Shown here: piece by piece, positions 10,344 through 22,080 of the stretch
Position numbering within the stretch: the stretch's first letter is position 1
Layout of the letters: the number at the start of each line of letters is the position of its first letter
Assembly (NCBI GenBank): GCA_037349315.1
Contig: JBAIAC010000004.1
Span: 30,197,001-30,261,000 of the forward strand
Direction: 5' to 3'
Length of the DNA: 64,000 bases
DNA from: Chelydra serpentina
Lineage: Eukaryota; Chordata; Testudines; Chelydridae
The notes under the pieces: generated by a model
What the model was told of the DNA's origin: nothing
What the model saw: the letters and a program-made list of their open reading frames with translations, nothing else
Database searches by the model: none
Position numbers and translations under genes: made by a program

Positions 10344-13316
10344 CTTCCCCTATAGCAGGGAAACCCACAGGGGAGGGGAAAGAGAAAAATCTATGACCAT
10401 GTGATGTTTTTCACAAAAAAATCTCACAGGTGAGATGTAGGGTGGCCATCAAGAGGGTTTCACAAATGCTCAGGTCCTGTAAATCTATAGGGAAGACAAG
10501 CTCGAGAAGTGCAAAGTGGCAAGTGGAAGGCTGCTCTGTTGGCCTCTATTCTCTCTGGCATGACAGAATCCACAGTAACAGCATGAACTCCTCATGTGAC
10601 TTCTAAAAGTGGGCAGGGGAAAAACGTAATTTCACAACATTAAAATGTATCTCCTGTTAATTTTCCAGAATTTAAATTTTATGGAAAAGCTGGTTTTATT
10701 CTGGGAAAGAGTGGGAGAATAAAAAAAAAGAGTTTTCCCCATTGAAATGAAACTTTTCCAAGAAACTCTGACTTTTTGGGGTTAAAAAATTATCTGAAGA
10801 ATGAAAAATTTCAACCAAAATAAGAACTTTGGCTGCTTAACAAAAAAAATTCATTGGGAAAACAATTTGACTTAAACATTTCTAACTAGCCCTAACTGTG
10901 GGCAATGCTGATGGCCTGTAAATGGGCATTCTCCTCTTGAGCATCTCCTAGCAGCTGGGTCCTTTTGTTACCCCATGTCCCCTCCTGCAGGCTGCCAATC
11001 AATGTTGATAGGCCTTCAGTGGCTTGGCCCTCTGGTCCAAAGGAACCCCTTCCAGGGCATTTAAAGAGTTCAATAAATCAACAGTCTACCTGCCATCATT
11101 AGGTTCTTCAGCCCTGGGTCTGGGCCCTTTAAACTCAGCTCTTTGCTCAGGCTCCCAGTGAAGCCCTGTCTACTTTTTGGGGTTTATACATCTTTACATG
11201 TGGCTGGTAGAGGAACTCAGGCACTTCCAGTACTCCGGATTCCAACCCAGGGACCCTATAAACAGAAGCCACATAGTGCTTAACTTCAATCCTTTGCTGC
11301 TATTTCCTTGAGCCTCTTCCTATTGGACCCTTTTGTTTCTAACCTTATCTTAGGGCCAGTGTCCTGAGGTCCTTCTCTCTCTCTCTCTCTGCACTCACAG
11401 CTACATAAGTTCAGCCAACCATTTGTCTGATTGTCTGGCTCCTTTCCTTTGGCCGGAGACGAGCATCCTTCTTCACTCCTCTGATCCCAGACACAACTGA
11501 ACTACTAAGGCTGTGCAGCTCTGCTGGGCTCTGATTGGCTGTAGTTAGCCCTTCTTGCCTTTGGAGGGTCAGGTCTCACTAGATTTCCAGATGGCTGCTC
11601 CAGAGAGGCCTCTCTAGTGAAGCCTTTTATTTTAAGTGAATTTTGTAATGTGGTATTACACCACCCTGGGTTCGGCTCTGGCAGCTACAGTTTCAAGCTT
11701 AATAGAGTGAAAGTCACCTCTGTTTTAGAGTTAAAGTCTCTAGGAACACATAAAGACCATCCGGGTAGTGACCACACAGACATTCACAAGTACAAGGTCT
11801 AGTTTGTTTTACAAGTTTTAATAAGATTACAATTAAAGTTATGATTACCCAAGCATATAGAAATTCTATACAGACCTATGCACAAGTTACAAATATAGCT
11901 ATAATCATATCTTTAACAATAGTGTTAGGGTCTGATGTGTCTCTCATGGCTTGATCATAGTAGACGGATGGTTTCTGCTGGAGTCTCCCATAGGGAGATC
12001 AATTTTCCTGTTCTGGGAATCCCCTTTTTATAACGTGATTCTGTCTATATCTACATTCTGCACACATCCATAAAGGTGTCAACCCTCTTTTCTCGTATTG
12101 ATCTGTGTCCCCTGGAAACTTAATGGACCCCAATTTTCTATAGGCTGTGTAAGTTCCCTTTTTTCTCCTTAGCACTGCACAACCTCTATCCTGTGGTTAA
12201 GGCACATGTCAGAGACAGATGCTCCTTTACAGTATTTTTATGATCTAATATTAATCTTCTGGGTAATTTTTCACATTTGGTACATCTTTTCCCATAATTT
12301 TAGAGCATCTGGTTATTTTCTGGTCACTTACATCATCATTTCTTGTCTCCAAGGTCTAAAATCGCTAAACTAAACTCTTGCAGGCCTCAACCTACAGGTT
12401 CTTGTGTTTCAGCTCATCTTACTCCTGTCTAATATTTGGTTCCTCTAAATACTGATCAATTTTATACTTTTATAATCCTACAAATTAACTTTAATTAATA
12501 TATGTAATATAACATATTGATTAATCATAACCCTACAATAAATGAACAATAAACTAAAATCACTGGCTACACTAGGCAGGCCTGGAGGACCCACTTTTGC
12601 TGCCTTTTTCCTCCCACCTCACCTTTTCCTGGCGTTAGGTGTAGTAGAGAAATAGGGCTACCACCCATCTCATGTTGCTTCCCCACTCTGTCTCCTCTCA
12701 CAACTTCCCTGTGGAGCTGGCTCTTCTCAGGGGCTTTTGCTGGAGATGGAACTGGGAAAAGATGATACCAAACCTTGGATTCCCCTCTTCAAGTGCTCTG
12801 GAAGAAATGCCAGAAGAGGTCTTGCACCACTTCACTCTGGAAGCAGAAGAGATTGTCTGTAATTATCTCCTATGAATCTATATTTTGAATAATGGAGCTT
12901 CTGCCCCCAAGATTTTCATCTCATGTAGACTGTAGCTTTTTAAAAAATTATAAAGGGTTCAAAGTAACAAACTGCACTGAATCATTTTTATCTTCAAAAT
13001 TTAAATATACAAAAAACACGGGCAGAAGAACAAACAAAGAGAGTCTACCATGCATCAGAGCTCTGGAGTGTATAAATATACATTTATATCACTTAGAATT
13101 AGATAATATAGATAGATACATAACATCAAATTTAAAGTGATGAAAAGTACAATCAGTTGTACGTTCGTTTTACTTTTGCAGCTTCCTTTTCCAATTTATC
13201 TGTTCAATTTTCAATGTGTAGGCATTTTGAAATCTAGCAAATGATGGGACTTCTGCTTATCAGAACTTCATATAACTGAACAAGTGAGAAATAAGAATGA
13301 AGATGATCCAAAGTTA
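10344..13316. other. Unassigned stretch; possible decayed repeats
   Basis: About 10660-10895 is an A/T-rich block (TTTTCCAAGAAACTC, ending AACTAGCCCTAAC) resembling the GGGCTGG...CCAGCCCT repeat at 17014. About 10960-11810 contains phrases such as TTCCAACCCAGGGACCCTA that I associate with a dispersed turtle repeat, but I see no termini. A (TC)n run lies at 11373-11389. No exon could be supported. Confidence 0.4.
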
Positions 13317-13385
13317 AGACCTAATCCAACAGGTACTGAAGTCAATGACAAAGCCATTGATTTCAGTGAGGCAAGATTTGATCTT
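13317..13385. repeat. Palindromic repeat with GAAGTCAATG core
   Basis: GACCTAATCC at the left is matched by a degenerate inverted arm ending GATTTGATCT. Between them are GAAGTCAATG and the near-complement CATTGATTTCAG, forming a foldback around ACAAAGC. It is the short form of the palindromic repeat family also seen at 32418. Confidence 0.6.
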
Positions 13386-13544
13386 GAAAGTACAAATAGC
13401 CGACCAAGGGAAATTTCCCAAGTTGTTCATCTAGCTCTTCTGTCATCATGCTGGCAGGGCATGTCATTTTGTTTTAATTATGATGGGATACAGAGTACTC
13501 TTACCGTGCTGTTACATTCATGACATACAAACAGAGGTACTACC

Positions 13545-13735
13545 GGGGAGAGATAGCTCAGTGGTTTGAGCATTGGCCTGCTAAACCCAGGATTGTGAGT
13601 TCAATCCTTGAGGAGGCCATTTAGGAATCTGGGGCAAACATCTGTCAGGGACAGTACTTGGACCTGCTAGTGAAGGCAGGGGACTGGACTCGATGACCTT
13701 TCAAGGTCCTTCCAGTTCTATGAGATAGGCATATA
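13545..13735 (+). mobile_element. tRNA-derived turtle SINE (Cry-type)
   Basis: The head GGGGAGAGATAGCTCAGTGG carries a pol III A box (TAGCTCAGTGG), and GAGTTCAATCCTTGAGG carries a B box, as in a tRNA gene. The body (GCCATTTAGGAATCTGGGGC) and tail (GACTCGATGACCTTTC, AGGTCCTTCCAG, TTCTATGA) match CR1-type 3' ends, so mobilisation by CR1 machinery is inferred. It is a diverged copy with the tail repeat lost. Other copies lie at 46382 (reverse) and 60756. Confidence 0.92.
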
Positions 13736-14044
13736 TCCATATATTATATAAAAAACATAAAATACTCTTGCTGCAAGGTTGCAACTTAACACTACTTTAT
13801 TTCCTAGAATTCAGAACACAAAAGAATCCAAAAACAGAGAAAGACAAAGCAAGCTGCTTCCTAAAATAGACACACAATTTACAACAGACGTGGGAACTTC
13901 CTGCCGTATCCTTGGGAGACCTTATTGAATTAAACTTAAGGATCTTTGAGGCATTACATCTTTGGTCAGAAGGAGGTGAGACACAGGTGTCTATCCAAGA
14001 AAGGTGATGGCTGGGAGCCAGAAACAGAGTGTGTGCCCTTAGTG

Positions 14045-14687
14045 CAGGGGTGGGCAAACATTTTGGACTGAGGGCCACATCTGTTTATAGAAATTGTATG
14101 GCGGGCCATGAATGCTCACACAATTGGGGTTGGGGTGTGGGAGGGGGTGAAGACTCTGGCTGCGGGTGCAGGCTCTGGGGTGGGGATGGGGATGAGGGGT
14201 TTTGGGTGCAGGAGGGTGCTCCGGGCTGGGACAGAGGGGTTTGGAGAGCAGGAGGGGAATTAGGGCTGTGGTAGGGGTGGTGGCTCAGGGGTGTAGGCTC
14301 CGGGCGGCGTTTACCTCAAGCAGCTCCCGGAAGCAGCAGCATGTCCCCCCTCTGGCTCCTACGTGGAGATGTGGCCAGGCTGCTCTGCTGCTTGCTGCTC
14401 CATCTGCAGGCGCTGCCCCTGCAGCTCTCATTGGCCGCAGTTCCTGGCCAATGGGAGCTGCGGGGGCGGCACTTGGGGCGGAGGCAGAGTACGGAGCCCC
14501 ATGGCTGTCCCTACATGTAGGAGCCGGAGGGGGGACATGCTGATGCTTCCGGGAGCCACATGGAGCAGCGCCCAACCCTGCTCCCCAGCTGGAGTGCCGG
14601 AGCGGGTCATGCCCCAGACCCCTCTCTCCAGCAGGAGCCTGAAGGCCAGATTAAAATGCCTGGTGGGCCGGATCTGGCCCAACCCTA
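14045..14687. mobile_element. hAT non-autonomous element (CAGGGGTGGGCAAAC family)
   Basis: Starts CAGGGGTGGGCAAACATTTT and ends GGATCTGGCCCAACCCTA. The perfect 8-bp duplication CCTTAGTG at 14037-14044 and 14688-14695 fixes both ends. The 643-bp interior has G-rich tandem units at 14120-14290 like those in the 4107 element, then a GC-rich section with a repeated CAGCAGCATGTCCCC / GGGGGACATGCTGATGC inverted pair. The open frames inside are compositional. A related but different interior occurs in the 23518 element. Confidence 0.93.
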
Positions 14688-14695
14688 CCTTAGTG

Positions 14696-15439
14696 GAACA
14701 CAGGAGGGGAATACAAGTGCTGTTGCCCTGAAACTGTAACATATACAGTGGCAGCGTGTGTGGGATCTATGACAGTGAGAATTGCCAAATGTACCAACAG
14801 CAGTGATAGCAAATACTGTTGAAGGGAAAAGTACAGAGAAAAATTTGTCAGTCCTTTTCAGGAAAGGAATAGCAAAAAGAGATTTGGGGGAAAGGACTTT
14901 TGTGCAGCTGAAGAAAAATCAGTAGGGAAAAGCAACTCCATACTGAGGAGCAGACAAAGGCACAGCTAGTCAGCTTGTTATACTTTGAGGACCAATAAAA
15001 GAATGATGGTCCAGCATCACAGGGATCATCTAGCCCCTGGAAGAGAGCCCAGCAGACACTGGAAATCTTGAAGCCAACTTCCTGGAGCGAAGCAGAGAAG
15101 GGGCTGACAAAGGCAGCATAGGTGCACCGTCCAGACTGGGTGCACTGTCCAGACAGGATGCATCACTGCACAGGAACAGTTGACACATCTGCAGGTAAAC
15201 CAAGAGTGAATACATCTGGAGAAGGACAGACTGCATCTGGAAACCCAGCTGCTTGGAGACTGAGAGGGACAGCACCAGCATGACTGAGAAGAGGGAAAGG
15301 ACTGTCAACATCAGCTCAAGATGGGAAACTGCACCAACAAAACCTTAATCTAGTAGGTGGAGCCAGATCCCATGTATCTGTCCTGCTTATGGAGAGTATA
15401 GACTCCAAAATGTTTCCTCTCTTTAGGGAAGGGGATGAC
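14696..15439. other. Unassigned stretch
   Basis: Moderately GC-rich sequence with no recognised gene or repeat termini. Possibly part of an older repeat; not resolved. Confidence 0.4.
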
Positions 15440-16082
15440 ATGGATGCGGCTGAGCATGGACCTGGGAGGCAGGAGGTAGCCGCCTGCCGCCAAGGGCGGC
15501 GAAATGCCACCCCCCAAATCCTGGCACCCTAGGCGACCGCTTAGGGTCACCTAGTGATAGCGCTGGCCCTGCAGGGGGGGTTAGATGGATCAGGAGTTGG
15601 GGGGGGCTGTCTGGGGGAGGGGGTGTGGAGAGGGGCTGGAGCAGTCAGGGGCAAGGAGCGGGGGGGTTTGATGGGTCAGGGGTTCTGGAGGACAGTCAGG
15701 GGACAGGGAGTGGTTGGATAGGTGTGAGAGTCCCGGGGGTCTGTCAGGGGGCGGGGGTGTGGATAGGGGTCGGGGCAGTCAGGGGACAGGTAGGGGTAGT
15801 GTCCTAGGGGGACAGTTAGGATGGGGGGGGGGTCTCAGGAGGGGGCAGTCAGGAGACAAGGAGCAGGGAGGCTTAGATAGGGGGTGGGGTTCTGGGGGGC
15901 AGTTAGGGACAGGGTCCCAGGAGGGGGAAGTCAGGGGACAAGGAGCAAGTGGGGGTTGGGAGTTCTTGAGGGGAGTAGTCAGGGGGCGGGAAGTGGGAGG
16001 GAGTGGATGGGGGAGGGGCAGGATGGGGCTAGGGCGGGGCTCCCTGGGTGCACACCCTAATGAAATGTGCTGCGCACGCCTA
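15440..16082. repeat. G-rich minisatellite block in a dispersed repeat
   Basis: The left part (GGGCGGCGAAATGCC, CCTAGGCGACCGCTTAGGGT) and the right end (CTCCCTGGGTGCACACCC, TGCGCACGCC) look like the ends of a turtle dispersed repeat. Between about 15575 and 16030 is a degenerate tandem array with units of very roughly 65-75 bp containing CAGTCAGGGGACAGG and GGGGGTTGGATGGGT-like phrases. The same phrases recur inside the hAT element at 23840-24290. No clean target duplication was found. Confidence 0.6.
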
Positions 16083-16089
16083 TGCCTAA

Positions 16090-16246
16090 ATTATATGGGC
16101 TATGCCAACAGAAGCACTCTTCTTTCAGCATAGCTGCGTCTACACTGGGAGGTTTTCTGGCATAGCTGCTTTAGCTTGGGGGGATGTTTTTCACACATCT
16201 GACCAACATAGCTGTGCTGACAAAACTTTGTAGTGTAGACCAGGCC
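16090..16246. mobile_element. Harbinger-like MITE, partial
   Basis: The right terminus GTAGTGTAGACCAGGCC is followed by TAA (16247-16249), and TAA also precedes the left edge (16087-16089). This fits the 3-bp TWA duplication of PIF/Harbinger elements. The internal CGTCTACACTGGGAGG is an inverted relative of the right end. The left terminus is degraded or deleted, so the call is provisional. Confidence 0.55.
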
Positions 16247-16874
16247 TAAAAGAGCATGCAAGATAGTAGAATAGCATTTTTTTTATTCACTACACTCTCA
16301 AACCTTGTAGTTTAGACTGGGAGGACAAACTGGTTCTTATGGCTTCAGTGTCAGTGTGTGACGAGAAAGTCCATTCAGTCTCTGTGACTTACAGGGAGGG
16401 CACCCAGTGCCTATTGAAACACTATGCTCTACCGCAGAATTTACATGTGCACTTTGACAAAGGCAATAGCATTAAAAAGGAGCTGTTGGGATCAGAGCTA
16501 TGAATACAGAAAAGGCAGATGAGAAGGAAATAAAATGTAAATGTATGATGGGTCATGAGGTAAGGATGTGCTGCCAGGAATGAAAAGGTTCTTGTCTGTC
16601 TGAATTACACACCTTTGGGATGGAGTCAACTTACTGAATGAGAAATGGTGTGTCATCAAACCTCTGAACTGCTGAATTTTGGACCACATCCATGAACAGA
16701 CCTTGGGGGTAGAGTATAACAAAGTCAATGCTGTAGGCAAGATTGTATCCCTAAGGCTTTAAAAAAAACCTGCCACAGTAGTTTCACTGTCTAACTCTGT
16801 TGGAGTTAGTATGGGGACTGTACATGTCGGTCAGGATAGGTATTATCCAGTGTTGTTGAGTCATGTCGGCCCCA

Positions 16875-16985
16875 GGATATTGGAGAGACACGATGAGTGA
16901 GGTAATATCTTTTATTGGACCAACTTCTGTTTGAGAGAGAGACAAGTTGTTGAGCTACACAGAGCTCTTCTTCAGAACAGGTATT
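16875..16985. repeat. Dispersed repeat (GTGAGGTAATATCTTTTATT)
   Basis: Contains GTGAGGTAATATCTTTTATT and GGACCAACTTCTGTTTGAGA, then ACAGAGCTCTTCTTCAG. The first 28 or so bases recur at 51663-51693. It is a known-looking sauropsid interspersed repeat whose class I cannot assign from sequence alone; the closing CTTCTTCAG resembles ends of Penelope-like elements, but that is only suggestive. Confidence 0.55.
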
Positions 16986-17013
16986 AGTTAACTGGTATGT
17001 GAGTAATCATTAG

Positions 17014-17226
17014 GGCTGGCTGGAAAATAAGAATACAGTTCCCCAAAAGGTATCTGTTTTTAACAGTTGGGTTTTGTTCCACAATGCCCTAACTACTTGG
17101 CTGTTCTGTGATGAGGGGTTCTGATTTTGACCAGAAATTCCATCTCGGACCTGAAACCTTTCCATCAAAACCAAAACACTTTCCTGAAAGTTTTGGTTTT
17201 GACAAATCAACATTTTCCTGACTGGC
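17014..17226. repeat. MITE-like repeat with GGGCTGG ends
   Basis: Begins AGGGCTGGCTGGAAAATAAG and closes with ACATTTTCCTGACTGGCT, an imperfect inverted pair. The interior is rich in CAAAACC and GAAAGTTTTGG phrases. Similar text (GAAAATTTC, ending CTACCAGCCCTAG) occurs at 37430-37510 and (GGGGCTGGCC) at 43931-44285. No clean target duplication was found. Confidence 0.5.
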
Positions 17227-18411
17227 TTTAGTAATCAAGTAAATGAGAAGCTGTACTTCTAGCATAGCCACTCCCATACTAAAATGTATGTAGTTCTATA
17301 GGTATTTGCTTTAGTGCTGACAGTGTGTTCAAATGCTATCTTTCTCCACTACAGCGCTGCTATTTTAAATGCTGTGTTAAGTGCCTGAGCATGCTCAGTG
17401 TAAACCATGTTTCCAAAAGCTTGAGTGGTTTCTGGGCTGGAGTGATTTCCCTACACCCCCCCTGAATTTTCCCAACACCCCTCCCAGTTTTGTGAACTAG
17501 TTACATGCAGTGTTACCAATTTAGTGATTGTTTGGGAATTTGAATTTAAATTGAAACATTAATACATACTTTAAAAGCATATAATGTATATGATAAAATA
17601 TGTGTATCTGAAAATGTATAATAGATTTGAAAAGTATGAACACAGACTAGCTTCCTTATACAGCTTTTGTTTTTTGTGACTGTCAGTGCATTCATTTCGG
17701 TGATGTTGGCTAACCTAATAATTTCAAATGATGATTTGTAAGCAAAGTCTAAAAGAGCTCTCCCTGACAGCTAGTGATGAGCTGGGAACTGAGGGGAAAG
17801 GCTTCAGGACCAGATTGTATTTACATTCACACCTAATCTAGCTAGGTATCCACCAAACAGAGCTGTGTTCCCCAAGTGATAGATTTTGGCTGGGTTTGGG
17901 TTACAAATCACTTGAATGCGGGGTGGGGTGGGGTAATGAAATGTTGTTGTTTTTATTGTACGAGTAAAGGGCAGTAGAACCGTCCTTAGCCTGTGCTGAT
18001 TGAGGGCATCAAGAGAGAGGATGGGGACAGGTGTTTTGCTTTATGGTCTGCCTGAGTCACAAGTACTATTTGACCTGCACCTCTCCACTGTTTAAAGACC
18101 GAGCTGATTAGGCTTCATAGAGAGTCTTTTGGTTTGTTAAGTGACCACTAGAGCGGAAATCTCTGATAACCAGGTCTAACTGCTTAGACCTGCTGTGGGA
18201 CAGTGTTTCTATGGAAGAAATGCCCCAGTCTGCACTAGCACCGAGGTTCCCCCCACCCCGAAGAGCTGAAATCACTGAGAGTCAGGTGGAACCGCGAGAG
18301 ACCGACTCACAGAGGTCACAGTGGCAGGTGGCAGCAGAAGGTGACAGTGTAGGGCTATTGGGGCACAGCAATAGAGTGAACAGTGGCATGACAAACAACA
18401 GCGGCCAGAGC
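17227..18411. other. Unassigned stretch
   Basis: AT-rich DNA with a C-rich patch (CTACACCCCCCCTGAA) at 17452. I see no gene. Confidence 0.45.
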
Positions 18412-18419
18412 ATTGGACT

Positions 18420-18542
18420 TAGGGTGACCAGATGTCCCGATTTTATAGGGACGGTCCCGATTTTTGGATCTTTTTCTGATATAGGTTCCTTTTACTCCCC
18501 ACCCCCATCCCGATTTTTCACACTTGCTTTCTGGTCACCCAA
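18420..18542 (+). mobile_element. hAT-type MITE, TAGGGTGACCAGA family (copy 2)
   Basis: Starts TAGGGTGACCAGATGTCCC and ends TTCTGGTCACCCAA, in the same orientation as the 2557 copy. The flanking ATTGGACT at 18412-18419 and 18543-18550 is a perfect 8-bp duplication. The body is nearly the same as copy 1 (TTTATAGGGACGGTCCC, TTTTTCACACTTGCTT). Confidence 0.94.
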
Positions 18543-18737
18543 ATTGGACTATGTTTTAGTGACCTTTCTCTAGAAGCTATATTTGTGACTGGGAAAGTTA
18601 TATAAATATATGTTTCCTAGTAGGCCAAGATTTTAAAAATGCATTATTTACCAAGATCATTATCTCACATCATCGCTCTCTCAAGAGGTCGTTATCTTGG
18701 GGAGTTTCTGTACTAAACTTTTTTATTATTATAATTT

Positions 18738-19415
18738 TTTATGTAAGAATGGCTATATTGGGTCAGATCAATGGTCCATCTATCCCAGTATCCTGTCTTC
18801 CGAAAGTGACTGTTCCACGTGCTTCAGAGGGAATGAACAGAACAGGGAATCATTGATTGATCCATCCCCTGTCGTCCACTCCCAGCTTCTGGTCAGCAGA
18901 GGCTAGGGACTTTCAGATCATGATGTTGCATCCCTGCCCATCCTGGCTAATAGCCATTGATGGACCAATCTTCCATGAACTTATCTAGTTCTTTTTTGAA
19001 CCCTGTTATAATTTTGGCCTTCACAACATCTCTGGCAAAAAGTTCCACGGGTGACTGTGCGTTGTGTGAAGAAATACTTCCTTTAAAACTTTGTTTTAAA
19101 CTTACTGCCTATTAATTTCATTGGGTGACCCCTTTTGTTAAGTGAAGGGATAAATAACACTTCCTTATTCATTTTCTCCTCACCAATCAAGATTTTATAA
19201 GACTCTATCATATCCACTCTTAGTCGTCTCTTTTCGAAGCTGAAAAGGCCCAGTCTTCTCTCCTCATATGGAATCTGCTCCATACCCCTAATGATTTTTG
19301 TTACCCTTCTCTGTACCTTTTTCAATTCCAATATATCTTTTTTGAGATGGTGTGACCAGAACTACACACAGTATTTAAGATGTGGGCATGTCATGGATTT
19401 ATATAGTAAAAGTGG
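18738..19415 (-). mobile_element. CR1-clade LINE, 3' part
   Basis: Read on the minus strand, this holds the end of ORF2 followed by the 3' UTR. The coding part (19331 down to 19083) has motifs I-I-R-G-M-E-Q, Y-E-E-R-R-L-G-L-F and E-K-R-R-L-R-V-D-M-I, the same text as the larger copy at 56875-58740. The 3' UTR ends at GGGTCAGATC...ATTCTTACAT near 18740. One or more frame breaks are present downstream of the GSKFKT-like motif, and the copy is 5'-truncated near 19415. Confidence 0.9.
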
Positions 19416-19419
19416 AGGA

Positions 19420-21140
19420 GCTTGGTTTGCCACACTGATCAGCTAAGCCAATACTGACAACCTATATGAAAAGGCTGCAAAACACCATGCTTCTGGACTG
19501 CATCAACATGCAGAAAGCTTTATAAACCAGTCACTGTCAAAGCCAATTTTAGAAGAACTTAATGAGGCTATTAAGAATGCTGGAGACACAACTCAGTTTA
19601 TGTGAACCAACATGGCTATTGCATCATACTTGCTATTTAAGCAAGAGATACCACACACTAGAGGCCTATGTTAAGTGCATTGTCACTTGTTAATCCTGAA
19701 GTTGGACACTGGTTCCGAACAAGACTGGGAAATGCTCACTATCTTTCTGCAAAAAACTCAGCTGACTCTCTTGAAACATGTGGTGCAACAGTGAAAGACT
19801 CAGGAGTTGAAAAAGTGAAGAATTCTCTCACTATATTCAAAATATGTGCATACATGGCCAACAAATGCACCAATGCAAATAGGCATCAAGTATTAAGTCA
19901 TTACATATGTTATCTAGATGTCTGTGGTAGGCCAGTAGATGCATTCTAGATGTTCAGTTATAGAAGACACATCAGCTGCATCTGTGACATCTTAGAAGAG
20001 TTAAATGCTTGTAAATTGAACCCCAAACAGATGGCTGCTTGTGCATTTGATGGAACTACAAACTTCTCTGGAAGACATAGTGGAGTACAAGCTTTGCTCA
20101 GAGAAAAGTGTAACCCTAATCTCTCCTATACACACTGTTGAGGCCATCTACTCCTAGCACTAGTACAAGCTGCAGAATCTTCAAAAGACATTAAAAAGCC
20201 ACAAGTTTAATGGCTTTTTATACTCTTTTTTTTTTCCCAGCAAGAGTCCAAAAGGACTGAACATTTTGGAAACAAATAGAAGATACACTGGGATTGAAGT
20301 TCAAATGAGTCCAACCTGGGAAAACCTGCTGGCTTTCTCATGAGTGATTCTTGGCAGTTGTCTTAAAATTACTGCAACCGTTATTACTGGCTTTAGAAAG
20401 TATCCACCAAGATAGGACAGATCTAAGTAGTGAGGCTGGTGGACTACTTTTGTTACTAAGTTCAGAGAAGACTATGGCAATTCTCTCTCTTGTAAGTCTA
20501 CTGTTGAAACCACTTGGGCCATTAAACAATGTAATCCAGGCATCTACTACAACAGTAGTAGATCTTTGTCCAGAAATAGAAGCTATCCTTGGATCAATCA
20601 GAGAGATCCATTGAAAATGTACTGGAAGAAGCAAAGACTTCAGTCCAGAAGTTGACTAATGGAGATTCTATTCAACCTCCACGTAGCTTTTACAGATGCC
20701 TGTCTTATAAAACACCTACAGTTGAGTGGAGTGAGGCACTGCCAGCAATGGGGCTGCTATGTGATCAGGGCAGAATAGAGAATTTTGAACACAGAGTGGA
20801 ATATCATACAATGAACGAATGAAGATTTAACTTCAACTTCTTTATCATCACTAGTGGTTCGACCCAATCTTTGTGCTATGTTTCCTGCCATGAAAGTAGG
20901 AATTCATCTCTTGCTAATCCCAGTCACAACAGCTACAGCTGAACATAATTTTTCCTCATTGAATAGCATTTTGTGTTCTGAAAGAAGTCACCTTCTGCCT
21001 GATCATGGGCATATCATGAAGGACTGGAAGTAACGGACACACAAGAAGACACCAAGGAGTGCAAAATTACAAGAAACCAAGACTGATGTACATGTAGTGC
21101 TTCATAGTAGGCTTGAATAGTCAACTTTAATTTTTGTGAT
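19420..21140 (+). pseudogene. hAT transposase remnant, DUF4371/ZMYM1-like
   Basis: A decayed transposase reads in order: an N-terminal segment (19668-19946, motif T-I-F-K-I-C-A-Y-M-A), a second-aspartate region (around 20040-20100, C-A-F-D-G-T-T-N-F-S-G-R-H-S-G-V-Q), an alpha-helical part (20351-20611) and a C-terminal dimerisation region (about 20890-21000, A-T-A-E-H-N-F-S-S-L-N). These match the order in DUF4371-containing hAT proteins that gave rise to ZMYM1-like genes. Several in-frame stops (for example 19947-19949 and 20139-20141) and frameshifts break it. The A-T-A-E-H-N-F-S motif keeps the glutamate usually present. No clear TIRs were found; the C-rich tract at 21259-21290 may lie near the right end. 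Confidence 0.85.
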
Positions 21141-21651
21141 GGTTTTAAAACATGAGTTAAATCTAATAAAATGGTTGTGAAACATTTTTCAGTTTTTACT
21201 ATAGTGCCATACAGCCCACTTTTGCCCTCACGGTCTCAGCCCTCATCGGCCCTGACACCCCCCCCGAATATTTCAACACCCCCCCTAATTTCAATTCCTG
21301 GGGAAGATACTGCTGGGCTGTTGTTTGTGTGGTTAATAAAAATGCCGAGCTCTTTCTGCAACCAGTCAACTTCCTGAATGCTAAACTTTGTGGTCTAGGG
21401 GAAAACATTTTACTTCACTGAAGCTCTTCACCCCCGTCTTAAAGATGATTATAACAATACTTGCTCTGAAAGCTGCTTTGGGATGAAATGTACTGTTATT
21501 TTACAACTGATAGATATTAATAATTCTCTTCAGTGTGCCTATAAAGAGTAGTTAGTAAGAGGTGAAATACTTGTTGAAGGCTGATATTTTTTGCATGGTT
21601 TAATCTCTGTACAGTTGCATTCTCTCAGAGCTTTTTCTGTTCTGTGTAGGT

Positions 21652-21770
21652 GTAACAGTGACAGTCCCCAATCATCAGCGGGCAGAATCAAACCGGGGAC
21701 CTCTGTAGTTTAGTGCATGAGCCTCTGCAGCATGAGCTAAAAGCCAACTGACTGTTAGCTAAGGCGGTAG
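21652..21770 (-). mobile_element. tRNA-derived SINE remnant
   Basis: On the minus strand the text reads TTTTAGCTCATGCTGCAGAG, then GGTCCCCGGTTTGATTCTGC. The second resembles a pol III B box and the first a degenerate A box at suitable spacing. It ends just before the Harbinger MITE at 21797. It is not the Cry-type SINE and I cannot name the family. Confidence 0.6.
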
Positions 21771-21796
21771 AGCAGACTCATTTCATCTCTCTCTAA

Positions 21797-22077
21797 GGGT
21801 ACGTCTATACTACCCGCCGAATATCGATCTTCTGGGATCGATTTATTGCTTCTCATCTAGACGCGATAAATCGATCCCAGAAGCGCTCACTGTCGACACC
21901 GGTACTCCTGCTCCGCGCGAGGAGTAAGCGGAGTCGAGGGGGGAGCCTGCCTCCTGCATCTGGACTTGCGGCAAGTGCTTTTTAGTTCAAACTAAGATTC
22001 TTCTACTTCAGCTACGTTATTCACGTAGCTGAAGTTGTGTATCTTAGTTCACCCCCGCCCCCAGTGTGGACCAGCCC
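21797..22077. mobile_element. PIF/Harbinger MITE with internal hairpins
   Basis: Termini GGGTACGTCTATACT and AGTGTGGACCAGCCC are imperfect inverted repeats, flanked by TAA on both sides (21794-21796 and 22078-22080), the 3-bp duplication typical of Harbinger. Inside are two strong palindromes. One pairs TCTTCTGGGATCGATTTAT with ATAAATCGATCCCAGAAG (21827-21885). The other is CTTCAGCTACGT / ACGTAGCTGAAG (22006-22035). The 281-bp element has no coding capacity. A Harbinger transposase pseudogene lies at 52467-54430. Confidence 0.88.
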
Positions 22078-22080
22078 TAA

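Noticed and set aside
13545..13620. tRNA gene
   Set aside because: A and B boxes are present, but the anticodon arm and acceptor pairing are not intact, and the sequence continues into a SINE body with a CR1-like tail.
14029..14742. Several open frames up to 122 residues on both strands
   Set aside because: Compositional frames within the non-autonomous hAT at 14045-14687; both strands are open because stop codons are rare in GC-rich sequence.
15714..16133. 139-residue glycine-rich frame
   Set aside because: Translation of a G-rich minisatellite; not a protein gene.
16875..16985. Firm assignment to a Penelope-like element
   Set aside because: The terminal phrase is suggestive but no GIY-YIG or RT coding text or ribozyme core could be seen.
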